DNA from: Pseudomonas triclosanedens
GTDB taxonomy: Bacteria; Pseudomonadota; Gammaproteobacteria; Pseudomonadales; Pseudomonadaceae
Direction: 5' to 3'
Length of the DNA: 64,000 nt
NCBI RefSeq assembly: GCF_026686735.1
Contig: NZ_CP113432.1
Coordinates: 4,019,001-4,083,000, forward strand
The first letter of the stretch is position 1, and every line of letters begins with the position of its first letter. A program made the position numbers and the translations under genes. The notes under the pieces were generated by a model, which worked only from the letters and a program-made list of their open reading frames with translations, made no database searches and was not told the DNA's origin. Shown here in pieces: positions 54,969 through 63,153 of this stretch.

Positions 54969-56690
54969 TCAGAGAGCGGCGCTGGCGGGGGCCGGTTCGA
55001 CGATGACCTTGCGGAACATGCCGGCGGCCATGTGGTAGATCAGGTGGCAGTGGAAGGCCCATTCGCCCAGGGCATCGGCCGGAACGTCGACGTCCAGGGT
55101 GCTGCCGGGCGCCACGCTGACCACGTGCTTGAGCGGGTTGAAGCGGCCGTTGCCCTTGTCCAACTGCATCCACATGCCGTGCAGGTGCATCGGGTGGGTC
55201 ATCATGGTGTCGTTGATGAAGCGGATGCGTACCCGCTCGCCGTAGGTCAGGCGGATCGGCTCGGCCTCGGAGTACTTCTTGCCGTCGATGGACCAGAAAT
55301 AGCGCTCCATGTTGCCCGTCAGGCGGAACTCGATGGTGCGATCCGGTGCGCGATAGTCCGCGTAGGGGCGCATGGCCTTGAGATCGGAGTAAACCAGCAA
55401 GCGATTGCCCGGTTCGGCCGGCTGCGGGGTGAGACCGCTGCCGGGGGCGTAGTCGGACTTCGACGCCGCGGCACCGCCCATCGCGGAATGATCCATGCCC
55501 TGCATCGAGGAGTGGTCCATGCCAGCCATGCTGGAGTGATCCATGCCCTGCATGGACGAATGGTCCATCCCGGCCATATCGGAACTTTCACCCTGCTTCG
55601 GCATCGCCATGCCGCCGTGGTCCATGCCGCCATGCGCCATGCCCATGTCGGCCATGCTCAGCAGCGGCCGTTCGCGCAGCGGCGGGATTTCACCCTGCAT
55701 GCCGGCGCGCGGTGCCAGCGTGGCGCGGGCGTAGCCGCTGCGGTCCATTGCCTCGGCGAAGAAGGTGTAGGCGCGGTCATCCTGCGGCTGCACGATGACG
55801 TCATAGGTCTCGGCCACCGCAATGCGCAGCTCGTCCACCGTCACCGGCTGCACATCGTTGCCGTCGGCCTGCACCACAGTCATCTTCAGGCCGGGGATAC
55901 GCAGATCGAAATAGCTCATGCCAGACCCGTTGATGATGCGCAGGCGCAAGCGCTCGCCCGGTTTGAACAGCCCACTCCAGTTCTGCTCGGCGTCCCGGCC
56001 ATTGACGAGGAAGCGGAAGCCGGCGATATCGGCGATATCGGTCGGCGTCATGCGCATGCTTCCCCAGTCCAGGCGGTCGCGCAGGGTCGCCATGAAGCCA
56101 TTGGCGCTGGAGTCGGCGATGAAGTCGCCCAGGGTGCGCTGGTTGCTGTTGTAGTAGTCGCTCTGCTTCTTCAGGTTGGCGAACACGGTTTCCGGTTTAG
56201 TGTCGTGCCAGTCGGCCAGCAACAGCGTGTATTCGCGGTCGTAGCGGTACGGTTCGCGCTGTTTCGGCTCGATCACCAGCGGGCCGTACAGCCCCTCGAT
56301 TTCTTGGAAATCACTGTGCGCGTGATACCAGTAGGTGCCGGACTGCTTCACCGTGAAGCGGTAGGTGAAAGTCTCGCCTGGCTTGATCCCGGGGAAGCTG
56401 ATGCCCGGCACACCGTCCTGGGTATAGGGCAGGATCAGCCCGTGCCAGTGCAGCGAGGTATCGCGGTCGAGGGTATTGGTGACGCGCAACTCGACATCCT
56501 CACCCTCCTTGAAGCGCAACTCCGGCGCGGGTGTCTGCCCGTTCACCGTCAGTGCCTTGCGCGCACCGTCGGAGAGCTGCAGGCGGCCCTCGCCGATAGT
56601 CAGCTCATAAACACCCGCCAGCGCCTGGGCGAACGGTGCCAGCAGCATCGCGCCCAGTGCCAGGCGCGGCCACATCCTTGCTCGGCTCAT
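54969..56690 (-). CDS. copA: Multicopper oxidase CopA
   Basis: Periplasmic copper oxidase of 573 residues, in operon with copB and the cupredoxin gene 14 bp upstream. The four copper-binding His motifs are complete: HWHG, HAHS, HPMHLHG and HCHLIYH. A Met/His-rich segment (about 365-405) contains four GMDHSSM/A-type repeats likely to bind extra copper. The signal peptide (about 1-25, LALGAMLLAPFAQALA) lacks the twin Arg of typical Tat-exported CopA/CueO (the N-region reads SRARMWPR), so export may be by Sec. Length and domains otherwise match the family. Confidence 0.94.
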   Translation of the reverse strand: MSRARMWPRLALGAMLLAPFAQALAGVYELTIGEGRLQLSDGARKALTVNGQTPAPELRFKEGEDVELRVTNTLDRDTSLHWHGLILPYTQDGVPGISFPGIKPGETFTYRFTVKQSGTYWYHAHSDFQEIEGLYGPLVIEPKQREPYRYDREYTLLLADWHDTKPETVFANLKKQSDYYNSNQRTLGDFIADSSANGFMATLRDRLDWGSMRMTPTDIADIAGFRFLVNGRDAEQNWSGLFKPGERLRLRIINGSGMSYFDLRIPGLKMTVVQADGNDVQPVTVDELRIAVAETYDVIVQPQDDRAYTFFAEAMDRSGYARATLAPRAGMQGEIPPLRERPLLSMADMGMAHGGMDHGGMAMPKQGESSDMAGMDHSSMQGMDHSSMAGMDHSSMQGMDHSAMGGAAASKSDYAPGSGLTPQPAEPGNRLLVYSDLKAMRPYADYRAPDRTIEFRLTGNMERYFWSIDGKKYSEAEPIRLTYGERVRIRFINDTMMTHPMHLHGMWMQLDKGNGRFNPLKHVVSVAPGSTLDVDVPADALGEWAFHCHLIYHMAAGMFRKVIVEPAPASAAL

Positions 56691-56704
56691 GTCGGCTCTC
56701 CCGT

Positions 56705-57256
56705 TCAGGGCTTGACGTTCAGCTTGCCGACCATGCCGGCCTGGTAGTGGCCCGGCACGTTGCAGGCGAATTCCAGGCTGGTGGCCTTGTTGAAGGTCCA
56801 GGTCAGCTCGGCAGTCTTGCCCGGCTCGACCAGCACGCTGTTCGGGTCATCGTGCTTCATCATCTGACCCATCGGCATGTTGCCGTGGCCCATCTTGCTG
56901 TGATCCATCTTGCTCATGTCGTGCTGCATGCCAGTAGGAGTGAGCATCCCGGAGTCCATCATCTGCTGCATTTCCTTCTGGTGGCCGGCGTGCATCGCCG
57001 CGCTGCCCAGGTTGAATTCGTGCAGCAGGCTGCCCTTGTTGTGGATCACGAAGCGCACGGTCTCGCCCGCCTTGATGTCCAGCGACTCGGGCTCGAAATA
57101 CATTTCGCCGAGGTTGATTTCCACCGTGCGAGTGGCCTGGTCGGCTTTGGCCGGCTTGCCGAAGTCATAGCCGTGGCCGGCATCGGCAAGCACCGGCAGG
57201 CTGAATGCCACGGCGATGGCCAGGGCGGAAGCGCAGAACAGATGACGCAGGGACAT
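56705..57256 (-). CDS. Periplasmic cupredoxin (CopI-like)
   Basis: Blue-copper-type protein of 183 residues. After a signal peptide (about 1-24, ending VLA) comes a cupredoxin domain with copper ligands His in LLHEFNLG and Cys/His/Met in FACNVPGHYQAGM. Met/His-rich sequence lies between the ligands (MQHDMSKMDHSKMGHGNMPM), suitable for copper buffering. It is the first gene of the cop operon reading copI-copA-copB, with a CopR-type box 69 bp upstream. It resembles the copper-tolerance cupredoxin next to copRS in P. aeruginosa. Confidence 0.93.
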   Translation of the reverse strand: MSLRHLFCASALAIAVAFSLPVLADAGHGYDFGKPAKADQATRTVEINLGEMYFEPESLDIKAGETVRFVIHNKGSLLHEFNLGSAAMHAGHQKEMQQMMDSGMLTPTGMQHDMSKMDHSKMGHGNMPMGQMMKHDDPNSVLVEPGKTAELTWTFNKATSLEFACNVPGHYQAGMVGKLNVKP

Positions 57257-57324
57257 GGCAGTACTCCTCTATTTGGTTGGCCTCATCCTCGCTTCCAGCG
57301 CCTGCCGGCTGGCTGTCGGGAACA

Positions 57325-57338
57325 TTACAGTTATGTCA
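57325..57338. promoter_or_regulatory. CopR-type operator (cop box)
   Basis: TTACA-GTTA-TGTCA: inverted half-sites TGTAA/TGTCA with a 4-bp spacer, as in CusR/CopR boxes (TGACA-N4-TGTCA). It lies 69 bp upstream of the cupredoxin-copA-copB operon and close to the divergent copRS genes. Confidence 0.7.
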
Positions 57339-57379
57339 GCTTCGCGACCGCCGCCGCGCCAGGGTTTATAAAGACCATG

Positions 57380-57404
57380 AAAAAAAGCCCGCCAGGTGGC
57401 GGGC
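57380..57404 (-). terminator. Terminator after the small copper-locus peptide gene
   Basis: On the minus strand GCCCGCC and GGCGGGC pair around a 4-nt loop and run into seven T. It separates the peptide gene from the downstream cupredoxin operon. Confidence 0.85.
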
Positions 57405-57427
57405 AAGGGCATCACGATGAATGAGGC

Positions 57428-57559
57428 TCAGCAGTGGCGCGTCGCGCTGGCTGTGCGCTCCTGCATGGCCTGGAAGACGATGTCCCCTCCGCTGTCGGCC
57501 ATCGCCGGCGCGAAGGGAAACAGCAGGACCGAGAACAGTGTGGCGATGAGCAGGTGCAT
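57428..57559 (-). CDS. Small secreted peptide of the copper locus
   Basis: A 43-codon reading frame below usual size limits. It has a ribosome site (AGGGAGA, 6 nt before the ATG), a signal peptide (HLLIATLFSVLLFPFAPAMA) with a good cleavage site after AMA, and a short polar mature part of about 22 residues, DSGGDIVFQAMQERTASATR, ending in HC. His-Cys at the C-terminus could bind copper. It ends at its own terminator. In P. aeruginosa a small exported, copper-induced protein (PtrA) occupies the same place next to copRS, so it may be a shortened relative; similarity is limited, and I leave the symbol empty. Confidence 0.7.
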   Translation of the reverse strand: MHLLIATLFSVLLFPFAPAMADSGGDIVFQAMQERTASATRHC

Positions 57560-57606
57560 GGCGGGTCTCCCTGGAGGATTCGCTTGCAGTCTGCACCGCC
57601 CAGGCT

Positions 57607-57620
57607 GTCAGCCGGCTGAC
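57607..57620. promoter_or_regulatory. Palindrome between copRS and the small peptide gene
   Basis: GTCAGCCGGCTGAC is a perfect 14-bp palindrome with TGTCA/TGAC arms, 47 bp upstream of the peptide gene start and 54 bp before copR. It could be a second, more distant CopR-type site or another operator. Confidence 0.4.
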
Positions 57621-57673
57621 CTACTGATTACCCTATCGAAAGCTGCGCCCTGGGCGCGTGAATGGAAAACCGG

Positions 57674-58357
57674 ATGAAACTCCTCATCGTCGAAGACGAA
57701 CCCCGTATCGGCCAATACCTGCAGCAGGGCCTTACCGAAGCCGGCTTCGCCGTGGATCTCTGCCAGGACGGCAATGAAGGCATGCAACTGGCGCTCAGCG
57801 GTGAACACGACCTGCTGATCCTCGATGTGATGCTGCCGGGCCGCGATGGCTGGCAGATCCTCCAGGCGGTGCGACAGACCGGCAGCGCGGTGCCAGTGCT
57901 GTTTCTCACCGCGCGCGATGCGGTGGAAGATCGCGTGCGCGGCCTGGAGCAGGGCGCAGACGATTACCTGGTAAAGCCCTTCGCCTTCGTCGAGCTGCTG
58001 GCCCGCGTACGCACCCTGTTGCGCCGCGGCGGCCAGCAATTGCAGGAAACCACCCTGCAACTGGCCGACCTGGAACTCGACCTGCTGCGCCGCCGCGTGC
58101 AACGCGCCGGCAAACGCATCGACCTGACAGCCAAGGAGTTCGCCCTGCTGGAGCTGCTCCTGCGCCGCAGTGGCGAGGTGTTGCCCAAGTCGCTGATCGC
58201 TTCGCAAGTGTGGGATATGAACTTCGACAGTGACACCAACGTCATCGAAGTCGCTATCCGCCGCCTGCGCGCCAAGGTCGACGACGAATTCCCGCAACGC
58301 CTGATCCACACCGTGCGGGGCATGGGCTACGTGCTCGAAGAGCGCGACGCATGCTGA
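57674..58357 (+). CDS. copR: Copper-responsive response regulator CopR
   Basis: OmpR-type regulator (227 residues). Receiver with acidic pocket VEDEPRIG, phosphoacceptor Asp in [14 protein letters not shown] and switch Lys in YLVKPF; winged-helix output with [15 protein letters not shown] and a C-terminal [10 protein letters not shown]. It activates copper-resistance genes under periplasmic Cu. The start at 57674 (MKLLIVEDE) matches the family; an ATG 12 nt earlier is in frame. The gene overlaps copS by 7 bp and is divergent from the cop structural genes. Confidence 0.93.
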   Translation: MKLLIVEDEPRIGQYLQQGLTEAGFAVDLCQDGNEGMQLALSGEHDLLILDVMLPGRDGWQILQAVRQTGSAVPVLFLTARDAVEDRVRGLEQGADDYLVKPFAFVELLARVRTLLRRGGQQLQETTLQLADLELDLLRRRVQRAGKRIDLTAKEFALLELLLRRSGEVLPKSLIASQVWDMNFDSDTNVIEVAIRRLRAKVDDEFPQRLIHTVRGMGYVLEERDAC

Positions 58358-59667
58358 GCGCCCGCCTCCCGCTGGGCGTTCGCCTGAGCCTGCTGTTCGC
58401 CGCCTGCACCGCCGCCGTCTCGCTGCTGGCCGGCATCGTGTTCAGCCGCGCCAGCGAGGCGCACTTCGTCGAACTCGACCTCCAGGTGATGGACGGCAAG
58501 CTGGCAATCTTCCGCGACATCCTCGCTGGCGTCGCCAACCCCGTCCAGTTGCAACCCCACGCCGCCGAACTGGGCCGGGAGCTGGAACGCCACCCCGACC
58601 TTGGCCTGAAGCTCCAGGGGGCCGACGGCCAGGTCTGGTTCGAGCAGCGTCCGGCGATGATCATGCCCGGCGAGGAACCCGCCTTCCGCGAGCTGCGGGC
58701 GCCGCTGGACCCGGCTGCGCCCAACGGCCGGCAACTGACGCTGGTGCTCGACATCACCCATCACCAGCACTTCCTGCAACGTATGCAGCGACTGATCTGG
58801 CTGACCATGAGCCTGTCGGCGCTGGCCACCGCGCTGCTCGGCGCCTGGGCCGCACGCAGCAGCCTGGCGCCACTGCGGCGCATGAGCGAAGTCGCCGCCA
58901 GGGTTTCGGCACACTCGCTGACGACCCGCCTGGATGCGAGCCAGATGCCGCAGGAGCTGCGCGGCCTGGCCGGCGAGCTGAACGCCATGCTGGCCCGGCT
59001 GGAGGAAGCGTTCCAGCGTCTGTCCGCGTTCTCCGCCGACATCGCCCACGAGCTGCGTACGCCACTCACAGGGCTGCTCACCCAGACCCAGGTAGTGTTG
59101 TCCCGCTCGCGCACGCTGGAGGACTACCGCGAAGCGCTGCACGGCAACCTGGAGGAGCTGGAACGGCTGACCGCGATGGTCAACGACATGCTGTTCCTGG
59201 CCAAGGCCGACCACGGCCTGCTCGCGCCCAACCGGCAACCGCTGGCTATGGCCGAGGAAGTGGACGAACTGCTGGAGTTCTACGCGCCGCTGGCCGAGGA
59301 GCGCGATATACGTCTCGAACGGTTGGGCAACCTGCAGGTGCGCGGCGATCGCCCGCTGCTGCGCCGCGTGCTGGCCAACCTGCTGGACAACGCCCTGCGC
59401 TTCACCGCCGAGGGCGGTGCCATCCGCGTCCTCCTGGAACCCGGACGCCTCACCGTGGAAAACCCCGGACACGAGATTCCCGCCGAGCGCCTGTCGCGCC
59501 TGTTCGACCGCTTCTACCGCGCCGATCCGGCCCGCCGCGAAGGCCAGGGCGAACACGCCGGGCTGGGCCTGGCCATCTGCCGCTCCATCGTCCGCGCCCA
59601 CGGTGGTGAGATTCGCTGCGAGTCGGCGGATGGCTGGACGCGATTCATCATCGAGTTTCGCGCCTGA
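58351..59667 (+). CDS. copS: Copper-sensing histidine kinase CopS
   Basis: Membrane sensor kinase (438 residues). Two membrane segments (about 10-30 and 145-165) frame a periplasmic domain of about 115 residues containing [10 protein letters not shown] near its end, a plausible metal site. HAMP region ([18 protein letters not shown]), H-box [17 protein letters not shown] and ATPase boxes NLLDNALRF and [16 protein letters not shown] follow, all intact. It phosphorylates CopR, whose gene it overlaps. Confidence 0.93.
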   Translation: MLSARLPLGVRLSLLFAACTAAVSLLAGIVFSRASEAHFVELDLQVMDGKLAIFRDILAGVANPVQLQPHAAELGRELERHPDLGLKLQGADGQVWFEQRPAMIMPGEEPAFRELRAPLDPAAPNGRQLTLVLDITHHQHFLQRMQRLIWLTMSLSALATALLGAWAARSSLAPLRRMSEVAARVSAHSLTTRLDASQMPQELRGLAGELNAMLARLEEAFQRLSAFSADIAHELRTPLTGLLTQTQVVLSRSRTLEDYREALHGNLEELERLTAMVNDMLFLAKADHGLLAPNRQPLAMAEEVDELLEFYAPLAEERDIRLERLGNLQVRGDRPLLRRVLANLLDNALRFTAEGGAIRVLLEPGRLTVENPGHEIPAERLSRLFDRFYRADPARREGQGEHAGLGLAICRSIVRAHGGEIRCESADGWTRFIIEFRA

Positions 59668-59696
59668 GGCCGAAGGCGAAACGCCGGCGCCTGAAA

Positions 59697-59727
59697 GGAA
59701 AAAGGCCCCGAGAGGGGCCTTCTTTCA
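59697..59727. terminator. Bidirectional terminator after copS
   Basis: AAGGCCCC and GGGGCCTT form a perfect 8-bp stem around GAGA, preceded by an A run and followed by TCTTTC. It lies between copS and the convergent ABC exporter. Confidence 0.85.
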
Positions 59728-59744
59728 TCGCTGCGAGAAACGGA

Positions 59745-60524
59745 TCACTGGCGCATGCCACGCCCGCTCACCAGCAGGCGCACGCAGAAAACATAGAGCA
59801 CGACGGTTGCCACCAGCATGAAAATCACCGCGACACCGATGCGGATGTCCGACACGCCGAGGATGCCGTAGCGGAAGGCATTGACCATGTGCAGGATGGG
59901 GTTGGCCAGCGACACGGTCTGCCAGAACGGTGGCAGCAGCGAGATCGAGTAGAAGACCCCGCCCAGGTAGGTCAGCGGCGTCAGCACGAAGGTCGGGATG
60001 ATCGATATGTCGTCGAAGTTGCGCGCGAACACGGCGTTGATGAAACCGCCCATCGAGAAGATCGCCGCTGTCAACACCACCACCAGCACGGTGATGCCGA
60101 TGTGGTGGATCTGCAGGCTGGTGAAGAACAGCGACAGCACAGTGACGATCAGCCCCACCGCCAGCCCGCGCAGCACGCCGCCGCAGACGAAGCCGAGCAG
60201 GATGGTGTGCGGCGATACCGGCGATACCAGCAGCTCCTCGATGTTGCGCTGGAACTTGCTGCCGAAGAAGCTCGACACCACATTGCCGTAGGAGTTGGTG
60301 ATCACCGACATCATGATCAGGCCGGGCACGATGTACTGCATGTAGGTAAAGCCACCCATGTCGCCGATCTGCCGGCCGATCAGGTTGCCGAAGATCACGA
60401 AGTACAGAACCATGGTGATCGCCGGCGGCAGCAGGGTCTGCGGCCAGATGCGCAGGAAGCGGCGGACTTCGCGGTAGACGATGGTGTTGAGGGCGACCCA
60501 GTTGGCGCGCAGTTCGCTGTTCAT
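59745..60524 (-). CDS. ABC-2 type transporter permease (YadH-like)
   Basis: Membrane subunit (259 residues, six membrane segments) of an ABC-2 exporter. Signature sequences: TIVYREVRRFLRIWPQTLLPPAITMVLYFVIFG and the conserved FNDISIIPTFVLTPLTYLGGVFYS-type loop (ARNFDDISIIPTFVLTPLTYLGGVFYSISLLPP). Its start overlaps the end of the ATPase gene by 4 bp. This is the YadG/YadH type; the substrate is unknown. Confidence 0.93.
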   Translation of the reverse strand: MNSELRANWVALNTIVYREVRRFLRIWPQTLLPPAITMVLYFVIFGNLIGRQIGDMGGFTYMQYIVPGLIMMSVITNSYGNVVSSFFGSKFQRNIEELLVSPVSPHTILLGFVCGGVLRGLAVGLIVTVLSLFFTSLQIHHIGITVLVVVLTAAIFSMGGFINAVFARNFDDISIIPTFVLTPLTYLGGVFYSISLLPPFWQTVSLANPILHMVNAFRYGILGVSDIRIGVAVIFMLVATVVLYVFCVRLLVSGRGMRQ

Positions 60525-61453
60525 ACGGCCACCTTCGACAGATTCTTCTCCACCAGCGACACGAACAGTTCCTCCAGCCTGTTGCTCTTGTTACGCAGGC
60601 TCAACACCTGCAGGCCCTGGGCATTGAGCTGGACGAACAGCCCGTTGATGCCCCTGGACTTGTCCACCTGGACCTCCAGCGTGTGGTCATCCACCAGGCG
60701 CGCCGGGTAGCCGTCGAGCTTCGGCGCCTCGGCCAGGGTGCCCTGCAGGTCCAGGAAGAAGGTCTCCACGTGCAGCTTGCTCAGCAGCTTGCGCATGCTG
60801 GTGTTCTCCACGATGGTGCCGTGGTCGATGATCGCGATGTTGCGGCAGAGCTGCTCGGCCTCTTCCAGATAATGTGTGGTGAGGATGATGCTGATGCCTT
60901 CCTGGTTGAGTTCGGTGAGGAAGTTCCACATCGAGCGGCGCAGCTCGATGTCCACGCCGGCGGTAGGCTCGTCGAGGATCAGGAGGCGCGGCTCGTGGAC
61001 CAGCGCGCGGGCGATCATCAGCCGCCGCTTCATGCCGCCGGACAGCTCGCGGGAGGCCGAGTTGCGCTTGTCCCACAGGCCAAGCTGGGTCAGGTACTTC
61101 TCCGCACGCCCCTTGGCCACACTCATCGGGATGCCGTAATAGCCGGCCTGGGTGACGACAATGTCGAACACCTTCTCGAACTGGTTGAAGTTGAACTCCT
61201 GGGGCACCACGCCCAGGCAGCGCTTGAGGCCGTATGGATCCTTGTCGAGGTCGTGGCCGAAGACGTTGACCGTGCCGCTGGTCTTGTTCACCAGGGTGGA
61301 AAGGATGCCGATGGTGGTGGACTTGCCGGCGCCGTTGGGGCCGAGCAGGGCGAAGAAGTCGCCCTCGGCGACGTCCAGGTCGATGCCCTTGAGGGCCTGG
61401 AAACCGTTGCCGTAGGTTTTCGTCAGTTGACGGATGGACAGCGCGGAACTCAT
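60521..61453 (-). CDS. ABC-2 type transporter ATPase (YadG-like)
   Basis: ATP-binding subunit of 310 residues. Walker A GPNGAGKST, signature ELSGGMKRRLMIARAL, Walker B LLILDEPTAGVD and the switch His in ILTTHYLEEAE are all present, followed by a C-terminal extension of about 90 residues. The start at 61453 drops 30 residues with no family similarity. It is translationally coupled to the permease gene. Confidence 0.94.
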   Translation of the reverse strand: MSSALSIRQLTKTYGNGFQALKGIDLDVAEGDFFALLGPNGAGKSTTIGILSTLVNKTSGTVNVFGHDLDKDPYGLKRCLGVVPQEFNFNQFEKVFDIVVTQAGYYGIPMSVAKGRAEKYLTQLGLWDKRNSASRELSGGMKRRLMIARALVHEPRLLILDEPTAGVDIELRRSMWNFLTELNQEGISIILTTHYLEEAEQLCRNIAIIDHGTIVENTSMRKLLSKLHVETFFLDLQGTLAEAPKLDGYPARLVDDHTLEVQVDKSRGINGLFVQLNAQGLQVLSLRNKSNRLEELFVSLVEKNLSKVAV

Positions 61454-61544
61454 GGGGGATTCCCGGAAAAGGTCTGCTGGAAAAAGGCCTGCTTGATAAT
61501 GGTCCGCCGCGAGGATTGCAACCTCTGCGGCACGCAAGGACACA

Positions 61545-62162
61545 TCAGGTCAGGTCGGTCATCACTGCTTCACGGTAGGCCGGGCGCGTCTTCAGGCGCT
61601 CGTACCAGGCCGACAGGTGCGGCTGCGGCGGGCGCTCGATGGGCATTTCGAACCAAGCATAGATGAAGCTGCCGAGCGGGATGTCGCCCATGCCGAACTG
61701 CGCGCCGGAGAGATACGGCTGTCTGGCCAGGGCCTGCTCGGGGATTTCCAGCAGGCGTGCGCAGGTATCGAGCGCCACCTGGATGGCCGCGTGGTCACGC
61801 TGCCCGGGCGGCGTGCGCAGGGTGCCCCAGAACAGCGTGCGGAACGGCCCGGCGAAGGTCGACGTGGTCCAGTCCATCCATTTGTCGGCGATGGCACGCG
61901 CCTGCGGATCCTGCGCATACAGCGCCGGTGCGTAACGGGCGGCGAGGTAGCGGACGATGGCGTTGGATTCCCAGAGGATGAAGCCGTCATCGTCGAGGGT
62001 CGGCACCACGCCGTTGGGATTCAATGCGCGGTACGCCGCGCCGTCGACCACGCCGAACGCGCCGCCGGCGTCGATCCGCTCATAGGCAAGGCCCGCCTCC
62101 TCTGCGCACCACAGCGCCTTGCGTACGTTGGAGGAATTCTTCCTGCCCCAGATCTTGAGCAT
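61545..62162 (-). CDS. Glutathione S-transferase
   Basis: GST of 205 residues: thioredoxin-like N-terminal domain (LKIWGRKNSSNVRKALWCAEEAGLAYERID, with the glutathione-site Ser, and NGVVPTLDDDGFILWESNAIVRYL) and a helical C-terminal domain with GDIPLGSFIYAW. It resembles the theta/beta-type bacterial GSTs. Substrate unknown. It is on the same strand as the ABC exporter, 91 bp from it. Confidence 0.92.
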   Translation of the reverse strand: MLKIWGRKNSSNVRKALWCAEEAGLAYERIDAGGAFGVVDGAAYRALNPNGVVPTLDDDGFILWESNAIVRYLAARYAPALYAQDPQARAIADKWMDWTTSTFAGPFRTLFWGTLRTPPGQRDHAAIQVALDTCARLLEIPEQALARQPYLSGAQFGMGDIPLGSFIYAWFEMPIERPPQPHLSAWYERLKTRPAYREAVMTDLT

Positions 62163-62275
62163 GCTGCGCCTCTCTTGTTGTCATTCGATGGAGTCGCGTC
62201 CGCTGGACACAACTTCGGATGACGGCACCCTACCGGCTTGGGCGCCAGGAAAAAAGACGCATGCGCTGATGGTGA

Positions 62276-62947
62276 CTATCGATTGCTTTCATGCTTCGCC
62301 GCTTCGGCGCGCATATCGCCGGCCAGCGGCGGCGTCGCCTCGGCGAACAGGTGTGGATAGCACTGCTGCAGGTAGCCGAAGAAGAACTCCTCGGGCACGT
62401 CGGCGAACTGGCCGTGGTCACGCAGATATTCCATATGCCGTTCGCCCTCGCGGTTGAATGGGTGGAATACGCTGTCCGTGCGCCCGTCGAACTCCAATGG
62501 CAGCACACCAAAGGCTTCACACAGACCGAGATCGAAAGCCGGCGTGGCCTTCACCCAGCGCCCTTCCAGATACAGCTCGGTGTAGCCGTGCATGGCGAAT
62601 ATCTCGCTGCGCAGCAGCTCCAGCAGGCGAGGCGTGGCCAGGTGATTCTTCACATCGGCCAGGCCGATCCGCGCCGGAATCCCGCAATGCCGGGCGCAGG
62701 CCGCCAGCAAAGTAGCCTTGGGCACGCAGTAGGACTGCCCGGACTCCAGCGCATGGCTGCCCCGCAGCGTGTGCGGGTCGCGGCTGAACACGTAGGGGTT
62801 GTAGCGAACTCCGTCGCGCACCGCGTAATAGAGCGCTACCGCCTGCGCCAGCGGCGTCGCTCCCGCGCCACGGTGATTTTCTGCGAACTCGACTACCGCA
62901 GGGTGGTCACTATCCACGAAGCGGCTGGGTTTCAGGTATACCTGCAC
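62276..62947 (-). CDS. Transglutaminase-like protease
   Basis: Protein of 223 residues with the papain-like triad: Cys in SGQSYCVPKATLLAA, His in HGYTELYLEG and Asp in ATPAFDLGLC. This is the transglutaminase-like superfamily; function in Pseudomonas is unknown, possibly a peptidase or amidase. The GTG at 62947 is chosen because an AGGAGG ribosome site lies 7 nt before it, and the long frame upstream has no domain similarity. Confidence 0.87.
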   Translation of the reverse strand: MQVYLKPSRFVDSDHPAVVEFAENHRGAGATPLAQAVALYYAVRDGVRYNPYVFSRDPHTLRGSHALESGQSYCVPKATLLAACARHCGIPARIGLADVKNHLATPRLLELLRSEIFAMHGYTELYLEGRWVKATPAFDLGLCEAFGVLPLEFDGRTDSVFHPFNREGERHMEYLRDHGQFADVPEEFFFGYLQQCYPHLFAEATPPLAGDMRAEAAKHESNR

Positions 62948-63153
62948 GGCGCATCCTCCTTGGTCATGGGGGCAGTCTAACCAGACGGAGTGCCCGTCCG
63001 ACACGGCGATCCGGCCAAGCTGTCCGGCCATGCGGCCATTGGTCATGTGCAGCCAGCTAAGCTTCTGGAGCCGTCGCGCCACTCGCGCAACGTTCGTCAT
63101 CAAGCCCGCGGAGGCCCGTTGTCGCCGCCCCGGGCTGTCATGGAGGAATCCGC

